Origin: Ceratotherium simum simum
Taxonomy: Eukaryota; Chordata; Mammalia; Perissodactyla; Rhinocerotidae
Length of the DNA stretch: 64,000 nucleotides
Direction of reading: 5' to 3'
NCBI RefSeq assembly: GCF_000283155.1
Contig: NW_004454159.1
Span: forward strand, 22,209,431 to 22,273,430
Shown: positions 60,401 through 61,059 of the stretch, in pieces
Layout: every line of letters begins with the position of its first letter
Numbering within the stretch: position 1 is the stretch's first letter
The notes under the pieces: generated by a model
The model's input: the letters and a program-made list of their open reading frames with translations, nothing else
What the model was told of the DNA's origin: nothing
Databases searched by the model: none
Made by a program: the position numbers and the translations under genes

Positions 60401-61013
60401 TCTGAGGTCAGCTGGTCCAGTCCTCATCAAGGCATGACTCTTCCTCAATATTCCCAAAAATCGTCCAGCCTGTGTTTTGATACTTACAGTGACTGGAAGG
60501 ATTCCTCTTACTGTTCATCAGCTGATAACTTGGCCATCCTTCAGTCTGTGTCCCTGTCAACTCTAAGGAATGCTGGCTGTAGCACAGCCAGTCATATAAA
60601 GGGAACTAACATTCATAGGGTTAATTATGCACATAAGTAACTATATGCAAGTGTCTACTGTATGCAGGCACTTTATAAATTTACTTAATGCATCATTTTG
60701 ACAACAATGAAACAGATTAGGAATGGGAGTCTCAGTGAGGGTAAATGCCTTTCCCATGCAAGCTGACACTCAATTAAGTGGGATTCACTTCTCAGTCCAG
60801 GAGGCCCCCAAACCACACTTTGTCTGCCACATAGGATTTATGCTGTCAATTTCTAAATGTAGTAGGAAGAGTTTAGGATATACAGACTATAATAAGTAGC
60901 CTGTGTAGGTAAGGGCAGAATCTCCTGAAGCATTGCTTGCAAATAGCAATACTTACAGATATGTCATCACTGAAGTCAATTTCATCCAAATCAAGGTATT
61001 CAGGGGCTTCCAT
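723..61013 (-). CDS. SNCAIP: Synphilin-1 (alpha-synuclein-interacting protein), spliced coding span
   Basis: Nine exons join in frame on the minus strand: 60957-61013, 47743-47815, 27364-28232, 25532-25711, 19898-20011, 12089-12214, 7653-7822, 2387-2479 and 723-1791. Together they give 917 codons, starting MEAPEYLDLDEIDFSDDIS and ending at ...GKNKA, where a GTAAGT donor leads out. The human protein is 919 residues (from memory), so only the last residue or two and the stop are missing, beyond the left edge. Synphilin-1 is a cytosolic adaptor that binds alpha-synuclein, is found in Lewy bodies, is a substrate of ubiquitin ligases including SIAH, parkin and dorfin, and can form aggresome-like inclusions. 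Visible parts are a Ser/Pro-rich N-terminal half, ankyrin repeats from about residue 349 to 515, a coiled coil at about 515-557, and a Ser-rich C-terminal half. No frameshift or premature stop is seen. The gene identity rests on residue-by-residue agreement with the remembered human protein. Confidence 0.97.
1792..2386 (-). other. SNCAIP intron 9 (595 bases)
   Basis: The shortest intron in the window. It contains a diverged MIR-like segment near 2090-2225. A human isoform, synphilin-1A, is described with an extra exon 9A between exons 9 and 10; I could not identify a convincing equivalent here. Confidence 0.7.
2090..2225 (-). repeat. MIR SINE fragment
   Basis: A diverged match to the reverse complement of the MIR core (CATTTCATAGACGAAGAAATG..., then a sequence resembling the usual ACAGAGCCAGGATTTGAACCCAGGTC part). 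Confidence 0.55.
2387..2479 (-). CDS. SNCAIP: SNCAIP exon 9 (residues 530-560), coiled coil
   Basis: 93 bases completing Glu530, then QTVERVTLQNQLQQLLEAQK and SEGKSLLSSP, plus two bases of the next Ser. Leucines spaced as in heptads support the coiled coil running on from exon 8. The acceptor is GGTTTTCTCAG and the donor CCCAG before GTAATA. It is phase 2 at both ends and could be skipped in frame. Confidence 0.95.
2600..2800 (+). repeat. Old L1 fragment (sense, ORF2 end or 3' region)
   Basis: Resembles the L1 stretch with AATAGTGAAAAACTGGAAATAACC followed by AAATG(T)TCAACAATA; here TTAGTGAAAAACTGTAAG and TAACCTAAATGCTCATCAAT. A likely continuation (CTGGAAGGATTTACTGCAAAATGTTA) lies beyond the microsatellite at 2940-2965. 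Confidence 0.6.
2817..2922. repeat. Compound microsatellite (TG)n-(TA)-(AG)n
   Basis: About 19 TG units, a short TATATA bridge, then AG/AGAC repeats. It lies inside an L1 fragment and produces meaningless open frames on both strands. Confidence 0.95.
3105..3333 (-). mobile_element. ERE SINE, full length, antisense to the + strand
   Basis: It runs from a poly-T (the A-tail reversed) to a tRNA-like head with CGGGATCTGAACCCGGG and TTAACCAC. The flanks TGGTATTTTCTT at 3093-3104 and 3334-3345 are a perfect 12-base target duplication. Confidence 0.92.
3570..4160 (+). mobile_element. MaLR-type LTR (MLT1-like), nearly full length
   Basis: Matches the remembered MLT1-group consensus across its length: CACATCCTAATCCCTGAAGG, GTTACCTCACATGGCAAAAG, GGTTATCCTGGATTACTGGG, GTTTTAAGCCACTAAGTGTG and an end GTAGAAAACTAACACA. 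It is a non-coding LTR only; the single open frame inside is incidental. Confidence 0.75.
4486..4704. mobile_element. Small non-autonomous DNA transposon, hAT-like
   Basis: Imperfect terminal inverted repeats: CAGGAGCCTGCAAAC at the left, and GTTTGCTGACTCTG at the right, whose complement is CAGAGTCAGCAAAC. The interior (TTTAGGCTTGTGAGCCATAC, GTTCCAATAAAATTATTTAC) is a familiar mammalian MER-type repeat that I cannot name with certainty. The flanking 8-mers agree at only 5 of 8 positions. Confidence 0.7.
5072..5530 (-). mobile_element. MaLR-type LTR (MST/MLT group), reverse orientation
   Basis: Read on the minus strand it starts near TATCATGGGTTGAATTGTG and ends AAACTAATA, with the polyadenylation-type AATAAATTTCTGTTGT. 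This matches the common mammalian LTR with AGTCCTAACCCCTAGTACCT and CACATTCTGAGG-type segments. No internal viral genes are present. Confidence 0.7.
6125..6330 (+). repeat. Old L1 fragment (ORF2 3' part, sense)
   Basis: Contains TTCAGCAATTCCCTTTCTAG followed by GAATTTATTTTTAGAAATAC, the usual L1 stretch 'AGCAATTCCACTYCTAGGAATTTAT', diverged. Confidence 0.65.
7653..7822 (-). CDS. SNCAIP: SNCAIP exon 8 (residues 474-529), last ankyrin repeat and start of coiled coil
   Basis: 170 bases, starting TLVEYGANVTMQNHAGEKPS and ending in the heptad-like LASQVVKLTKQLK plus two bases of a Glu codon. The acceptor is TTCTGACAG; the donor is GGA before GTAAGT. It enters in phase 0 and leaves in phase 2. Several CpG codons (GAGCGC, CACGGG) make it locally GC-rich. 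A SINE lies 59 bases upstream of its acceptor. Confidence 0.96.
7882..8065 (-). mobile_element. ERE-family SINE next to SNCAIP exon 8
   Basis: It has a tRNA-like head (TTAACCACTATGCCACGGGT, then CCGGCCCC) and a tail with CTCACCAAAAATAAAAAATA in minus-strand sense. It is flanked by a perfect 17-base duplication, CTAAACATTATTTTTTA, at 7865-7881 and 8066-8082. It is inserted in the same sense as SNCAIP, its A-tail facing the exon 8 acceptor 59 bases away. Confidence 0.92.
11369..11620 (+). mobile_element. ERE SINE, slightly 5' degraded
   Basis: GGGTTCGCGGGTTCAAATCC is the tRNA-like B-box region. The body has CATCAAGCCATGCTGTGGCA and two copies of the TTAG.TCAGGGCCA.TCTTCCTC motif, ending in AATAAATAAAA. 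The 5' end is uncertain; I see no clear duplication. Confidence 0.85.
12089..12214 (-). CDS. SNCAIP: SNCAIP exon 7 (residues 432-473), ankyrin repeats
   Basis: 42 codons, beginning EKILLWLLQFMQEQGISLDE and containing the textbook repeat core DGNSAVHVASQHGYLGCIQ. The acceptor is TTTATAG, with a short pyrimidine tract; the donor is CAG before GTATAC. It is phase 0 at both ends. Confidence 0.96.
12425..12535 (-). repeat. MIR-like fragment
   Basis: The pattern CTATAGATGAAAATTGATTC...AAAGTCACATAGCTAGA...AGAGTTAGAACCAGA fits the reversed MIR core. The ERE SINE at 12551 is inserted just beyond it. Confidence 0.5.
12551..12758 (-). mobile_element. ERE SINE (tail variant with TATGTCATAGCTGCACATCC)
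   Basis: Poly-T, then CCCCCAAAGCCCCAGTAGAT, then the tRNA-like head with CGGGATCCGAACCCGGG. Perfect 14-base duplication AGAATTCAAGTCTT at 12537-12550 and 12759-12772. Confidence 0.93.
12871..12949. repeat. Short tandem repeat, unit about 16 bases
   Basis: Four near-identical units of TTTTAAGTTTATAATG (third unit one base shorter and ending ACG), then two shortened ones (TATAATG, TTTATAATG). Confidence 0.9.
15360..15389. repeat. (TG)n microsatellite
   Basis: Short TG run interrupted once by TA. Confidence 0.9.
16141..16420 (-). repeat. MIRb SINE, nearly complete
   Basis: Reads as the reverse complement of MIRb: AATAATAGCCAACATTTATC, GTACCTACTATGTGCCAGCA, GATGAGGAAACTGAGGCCCA, GGATTTAAACCCAGACAGC. 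Interrupted by a few extra bases near 16300. Confidence 0.85.
17118..17191. repeat. Two adjacent perfect short inverted repeats
   Basis: TTGAACATTCAC (17118-17129) pairs exactly with GTGAATGTTCAA (17137-17148) around a 7-base loop. TTGAGACAA (17172-17180) pairs with TTGTCTCAA (17183-17191) around two bases. The function is unknown. Confidence 0.85.
18740..18965 (+). repeat. MIR SINE
   Basis: MIR order is kept: CTGAAGTCAGAGGACCTGAG, ACTAGCCATTAGACCACTTA, CTCATCTATAGAATGGGGAT, GGCACGGTACCTGGCACA. Confidence 0.75.
19500..19870. repeat. Probable old LINE-derived AT-rich segment
   Basis: Phrases such as GAATATTTTTCTGTAAAATT and TTAGGTTGTTTAAAACATTT resemble the commonly seen mammalian segment with 'ATATTTTTCCATGTC' and 'TTAGGTTGTTTCC'. 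The family is not certain. Confidence 0.45.
19898..20011 (-). CDS. SNCAIP: SNCAIP exon 6 (residues 394-431), ankyrin repeat
   Basis: Encodes 38 residues from NGQLECVRWMVSETEAIAEL to HYAGCFGQ, continuing the ankyrin block (NGQLECVRWMV helix, SLIHYAGCFG turn of the next repeat). The acceptor is AAATCTAG and the donor CAG before GTATGA. It is phase 0 at both ends. Phe430 sits where I remember Tyr in human. Confidence 0.95.
20220..20640 (-). repeat. L1M-type fragment (3' region, antisense)
   Basis: Carries the usual antisense L1 phrases: CTTTATCCAGGTATAATTTG, GCATTTCCATCACC, CTCCAGGCAACCACTGA, TTCCTTTTTATTGCTGAGAA and TATTCCATTGTATGAATATA. Confidence 0.8.
20733..21216. repeat. Inverted duplication, two 96-base arms around a MIR
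   Basis: Bases 20733-20828 and the reverse complement of 21121-21216 align end to end with roughly 85-90 percent identity by eye. Exact shared blocks include AGTAGCTCTTTTCTCCTGTG and CACTGTGCAAACCAAGAAGG. The 292-base spacer is largely a MIR. The arms show no clear repeat family, although one phrase resembles an L2 3' end. Confidence 0.85.
20840..21050 (+). repeat. MIR SINE inside the inverted duplication
   Basis: ACCTAGTGATTAAGACCCAG, TTGGAATGGATTTAAATCCT, TTTGTCATCTGTTAAATAGC and GTGAAGATCAAATGAGA follow MIR order. A reversed MIR-like piece follows at 21055-21113. Confidence 0.75.
21720..22330 (-). repeat. L1 ORF2 fragment, antisense, inactive
   Basis: Carries the familiar antisense ORF2 phrases TAAGACCTGTTTTATGGCCT, GTTCCATGTGAACTTGAGAA and GAATGTGTATTCTGCTG. 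There are many stops in all frames, so it is a dead copy. Confidence 0.88.
23870..24005 (+). repeat. L2 3'-end fragment
   Basis: Pattern of 'CTGTAAGCTCCTTGAGGGCAGGGACT...CAGTGCCTGG' seen as ATCAACTCCTTAAGAAAAGG, GACTATGCATC and AACACAGTACCTGGTGG. Confidence 0.6.
24167..24427 (+). mobile_element. ERE SINE with a tail converted to (AC)n
   Basis: Starts GGGGTCGGCCCAGTGGCGTA and runs through GTTTGCAGGTTCGGATC and CATCAAGCCATGCTGTGGCG. In place of an A-tail it ends in about 14 AC units (24400-24427). The flanks show an imperfect match, AAAATGTTATTTT and AAAAGCTATTTT. Confidence 0.88.
25532..25711 (-). CDS. SNCAIP: SNCAIP exon 5 (residues 334-393), first ankyrin repeats
   Basis: Exactly 60 codons, from PHLAADNLDKIHDESGNNLL to KLTPAGLAIK. 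It contains ankyrin hallmarks: GNNLLHIAASQGHAECLQHL, then LTPAGLAIK, the start of the next repeat. The acceptor is TTTTTACAG and the donor AAG before GTGACT. It is phase 0 at both ends, so it could be skipped in frame. Confidence 0.96.
25712..27363 (-). other. SNCAIP intron 4
   Basis: 1.65 kb between exons 5 and 4. I recognise no repeat family, RNA gene or coding exon in it. The open frames around 25750-26350 on both strands have no splice or family support. Confidence 0.75.
27364..28232 (-). CDS. SNCAIP: SNCAIP exon 4 (residues 44-333), Ser/Pro-rich linker
   Basis: This 869-base exon begins VSSSGWNCGVSTLITNTQKP and ends EGQISLL before a GTAAGT donor at 27363-27358. It enters in phase 1 and leaves in phase 0. 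It has no folded-domain signature, being rich in Ser, Pro, Glu and Lys. Visible motifs are RPVKRVSP at residues 74-81 (resembling the SIAH-binding degron) and an acidic stretch EHYDLDMDEILDVPYI beginning at residue 143. The acceptor reads AAAGCAG, a tandem NAGNAG site; the downstream AG matches the human protein. An internal GTAAGT at 28146-28151 could act as a cryptic donor. Confidence 0.96.
29411..29813 (+). mobile_element. Composite SINE with a tRNA-Glu-like head (403 bases)
   Basis: The first ~75 bases follow a tRNA-Glu gene closely (GCTCTAGTGGTTAAGATTCA, CACTCTCACTGCCGCAGCCT, TTTCCGGTCAGGGAA), including the A- and B-box regions. An unrelated ~330-base body follows and ends GTCGCTAGGAGTTGGAATCA. 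The flanks ACTCCCTTTCCA (29399-29410) and ACTCCACTTCCA (29814-29825) form a 12-base duplication with one mismatch. It is distinct from the Ser-tRNA-like ERE copies elsewhere in the window. I cannot give a family name with confidence. Confidence 0.85.
30562..30761 (-). mobile_element. ERE SINE (left arm of an inverted pair)
   Basis: Poly-T, CCCCCAAAAGCCCCAGTAGA, and a tRNA-like head ending GGGGGCCGGCC. Perfect 13-base duplication TGTACAATGCATT at 30549-30561 and 30762-30774. Confidence 0.93.
30864..31170 (+). mobile_element. ERE SINE with a chimeric double tail (right arm of the pair)
   Basis: The head GCAGGCCCCGTGGTGGAGTG leads to the tail type GCAACTATGACATACAACTA, and then continues into the other tail type (GGAGGATTGGCAATAGATGT, TTAGCTCAG...CTTCCTC twice) before the poly-A. 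Duplication AACAAACTCAG at 30853-30863 and 31171-31181. Confidence 0.92.
32450..32555 (+). repeat. L2 3'-end fragment
   Basis: AAGCTTTGTGAGAACAGGGT, CTGTGTCTAATTTATCTCTC, AGCACCCAGCAAACTGC: the usual end of an L2 element. Confidence 0.6.
32790..33260 (+). repeat. L2 fragment, diverged
   Basis: CT-rich text with TCTCAAATCTGGTTCCTCTT, TGTCATTTCTTAGCTCAAAA and CCTCAGGTGGCCCTGTAC, as in the L2 3' region. Open frames here are incidental. Confidence 0.5.
33895..34275 (+). repeat. L2 3' region
   Basis: CTACAATGCCCTTGCTGCCT, CCCTCAGATGTTACCTCCTT, GTGTACTTCCTCTGATTCTC and GTGCCCTGATAATACTGGC fit L2 in order. Confidence 0.7.
34304..34468 (+). repeat. Pure purine tract, 165 bases, (GGGA/GGAA)n
   Basis: Every base is A or G across the whole span, preceded by GAAT units. 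The centre is a run of GGGA units, then GGAA units. The SNCAIP transcript carries the pyrimidine strand. Confidence 0.97.
34660..34745 (+). repeat. MIR-like fragment
   Basis: GATTTCTTCATCTGTAAAAT, AAAGGGGTTAGACCATACGA, CTCAATTTCTATGACTG. Confidence 0.5.
34991..35170 (+). repeat. Copy A of a 180-base direct repeat of unknown family
   Basis: Shares TTTTACTTCTAAATATGGAG, GTTAAATGAATTCTATT and intervening sequence with copy B at 36606-36795, about 75 percent alike by eye. Confidence 0.75.
36606..36795 (+). repeat. Copy B of the direct repeat
   Basis: Same orientation and length class as copy A, 1.6 kb away. I see neither terminal inverted repeats nor a poly-A tail. Confidence 0.75.
37895..39470 (+). 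repeat. Long ancient interspersed repeat, copy 1
   Basis: Starts with TTCATTCAACAAACATTTGT, then AATCCCTGCCCTCAAGAGAG, GAGGTGACATTTAAGCTGAG, and continues with the GA-rich text (GATGGATTGATATGGAGTAT, AGACATCTAATG) typical of a long, well-known mammalian repeat that I cannot name safely. No coding capacity is visible. Confidence 0.55.
39560..40340 (+). repeat. Same ancient repeat, copy 2, interrupted
   Basis: Restarts with TTCATTCATCCATCCATACC, AGTGCCAGGCACGGGAGATA and, after the DNA transposon at 39804-40023, continues with CAGGGCCTTGAAGGCCACCT and GAGCAAGGAGTGACATGATC. Confidence 0.55.
39804..40023. mobile_element. hAT-type DNA transposon remnant (MER1-like)
   Basis: The left end GCACTGTCCACAATAGG and the right end CTATTGGACAGTGG are inverted repeats of each other (CACTGTCCAATAG). 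The interior TTAAATAAAATATATTATTA fits the MER1 type. Confidence 0.7.
40356..40530 (+). mobile_element. MER5A-like hAT DNA transposon remnant
   Basis: CAGTGCTTCTCAAACTTGAA, GGAGAGCTTGTTAAAATGCA, TTTCTAACAAGCTCCCAGGT, GATGCTGCTGGTGCTGATG follow MER5A order. Confidence 0.75.
41782..41991 (-). mobile_element. ERE SINE
   Basis: Poly-T, CCCCCAAAGCCCCAGCACAT, GC-rich head with CGGGATCCGAACCCGGG. Perfect 17-base duplication GAAGTATTGATTCTCTT at 41765-41781 and 41992-42008, which suggests a young insertion. Confidence 0.94.
42965..43175 (+). repeat. MIR SINE
   Basis: GGCTCTGGAGTCAGCAGACC, CTCAGTTTCCTCATCAATAA, GTAATGCCTGGTATACTGAG. Confidence 0.8.
43430..44185. repeat. Possible CR1/L3-type LINE remnant
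   Basis: Parts such as TTCAGTTCTGGCTGCTCCAC, CCTGAAGAAGACAAAACC and AGGCTGGATGGCCCCACAGT recall amniote CR1/L3 sequence. The match is by memory and loose. Confidence 0.3.
44510..44990 (+). repeat. L2 3' region, long copy
   Basis: GCTCATTCCTGGCTCAGGGG, CTTTGCACTTGCTAGTTTCT, CTAGAGTGTAAGTGCTGTGA, GTGCCTAGGAGAGAGAATAC follow L2 order to its end. Confidence 0.85.
45995..46245 (+). repeat. MIR SINE, nearly complete
   Basis: CCTGGGTTTGAATCCCAGCT, TTGCTGTGTGACTCTGGGAA, TGCCTCAGTTTGCCCATCTA, CAGTACCTAGCACATTAAGT. Confidence 0.87.
46290..46500 (-). repeat. MIR-like fragment
   Basis: CATCATCTAATTTTGATCCT, TTTTATAGATAATTAGTCAT, AACTCAAACCCAGGCCTGAG in reversed MIR order. Confidence 0.6.
47743..47815 (-). 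CDS. SNCAIP: SNCAIP exon 3 (residues 20-43)
   Basis: Encodes YSVTSLKTIPELCRRCDSQS followed by EDRP, plus one base of the next codon. The acceptor reads CCCATTCAG before TAC; the donor is CAG before GTAGGT at 47742-47737. The length of 73 bases breaks frame if skipped alone. It enters in phase 0 and leaves in phase 1. The CxxC pair (CRRC) is visible, but there is no second pair nearby to suggest a zinc site. Confidence 0.95.
48424..48674 (+). mobile_element. ERE SINE, full length
   Basis: GGGGCCAGCCCGGTGGTGCA, GGGTTCGCAGGTTCGGATCC, TAAGCCATGCTGTGGCAGCG, poly-A tail. Perfect 12-base duplication AAAGCTCATCTG at 48412-48423 and 48675-48686. Confidence 0.95.
51060..51430 (+). repeat. L2 3' region
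   Basis: CTTGCCTGCAATGCCTTCCT, CTTCTCCATGAAACCCTGGC and GCATGGCACACAGTG fit L2. Confidence 0.75.
51560..51900 (+). repeat. L2 fragment
   Basis: AATCTTCCAGTGGCTCTGCA, TAGGGCAAAGACCACATGCC, TCCATGAGCTCTGACTCATC, CTTTTTAATTCACCAAGC. Confidence 0.75.
51920..52085 (+). mobile_element. MER5-like hAT remnant
   Basis: AAAGTGTGGTCTCCTGACCA, CTAGAACTTGTTAGGAATTC, CCATCCAGGTGACTCTGATG, GAAATTCAAGCACCGCTG in MER5 order, diverged. Confidence 0.65.
52425..52580 (+). repeat. MIR SINE fragment
   Basis: GGAGCCAGAAGATCTGGATT, CACTTACTAACTCTGTGGTT, TTTCTTATCCATAAAACACA. Confidence 0.75.
54640..54885 (+). repeat. MIR SINE
   Basis: GATTCTAGAGCCAGACTGTC, CTTCATCTGTAAAACAGGCT, GTGACTGATGCATAGTAAGT. Confidence 0.8.
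55165..55280 (+). repeat. L2 3'-end fragment
   Basis: GTAAACTCTGTGAGATGACA, CCTGGCACACTGTAAATGTT, TAATAAATGC. Confidence 0.6.
55816..56044 (-). mobile_element. ERE SINE
   Basis: Reversed tail and body (GTGAGGAAGCTCAGCCCTGT), tRNA-like head with GGGATCCGAACTGGCGAACC and a final GGCCGGCCCC. Perfect 14-base duplication CTAAGTCAAGTTTT at 55802-55815 and 56045-56058. Confidence 0.94.
56805..56944. repeat. Degenerate alternating purine-pyrimidine stretch (TATG/TGTA/CATA)
   Basis: Long run of ATGTATGTGCACATATGCAC-type text. Several segments alternate purine and pyrimidine almost without break. Confidence 0.85.
57205..57405 (+). repeat. MIR SINE
   Basis: CCCTGCCACTTAACTATCTG, CTCAATTTTTTCATCTGCCA, GTGAGGCTTAAACAAGCTAA, GGTGCATGGCACAGCC. 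Confidence 0.8.
58730..58945 (+). repeat. MIR SINE
   Basis: CTTCAGTTTCCTCACCTGTA, GACGTGAGGATTAAACAGGA, TGCACAGTAAGTGCTCAATA. Confidence 0.85.
59360..59575 (-). repeat. MIR SINE, reversed
   Basis: AGCAACTTACTGTGTACCAA, TTTCACTCAATCCTCACATC, GGAGCCCAGACTGGTGCC. Confidence 0.75.
60600..60800 (-). repeat. MIR-like fragment, reversed
   Basis: GTCTACTGTATGCAGGCACT, AACAATGAAACAGATTAGG, CTCAATTAAGTGGGATTCAC. Diverged. It ends about 150 bases from exon 2. Confidence 0.5.
60957..61013 (-). CDS. SNCAIP: SNCAIP exon 2, coding part (start codon, residues 1-19)
   Basis: Encodes MEAPEYLDLDEIDFSDDIS, the acidic N-terminus of synphilin-1. The ATG is at 61013-61011, with A at -3 and G at +4, a strong Kozak context. 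The exon ends with TCT followed by a GTAAGT donor at 60956-60951, leaving phase 0. The acceptor is at 61060-61062 after a clear pyrimidine tract. A short upstream ORF overlaps the start codon (separate entry). Confidence 0.96.
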
Positions 61014-61030
61014 TATTCTTCTTTGCACAT
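61013..61030 (-). promoter_or_regulatory. Five-codon upstream ORF overlapping the SNCAIP start (UAAUG)
   Basis: On the minus strand an upstream ATG at 61030-61028 opens the frame ATG TGC AAA GAA GAA TAA (M-C-K-E-E-stop). The last A of its TAA is the A of the SNCAIP ATG. The uATG has A at -3 but T at +4, so it is moderate; the main ATG is strong. Overlapping stop-start arrangements are known to permit leaky scanning or reinitiation. That it regulates SNCAIP is inference. Confidence 0.6.
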
Positions 61031-61059
61031 TTTGAGTAAGGTCAAATACTTATAAAGTC
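61014..61059 (-). other. SNCAIP: SNCAIP exon 2, 5'UTR part
   Basis: There are 46 non-coding bases between the splice acceptor (TTGTTCAG, then GACTTTATAAG) and the start codon. The long T/C-rich tract upstream of the AG supports the boundary. An acceptor here means that at least one further 5' non-coding exon lies upstream, outside the window or unrecognised in 61063-64000. Confidence 0.85.

Larger units (their letters stand above)
47816..60956 (-). other. SNCAIP intron 2
   Basis: 13.1 kb. It has ERE SINEs at 48424-48674 and 55816-56044, plus L2 and MIR copies and an alternating purine-pyrimidine stretch. 48690-50190, 52600-54640 and 57410-58720 show no repeat I can name. No exon is supported here. 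Confidence 0.8.
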
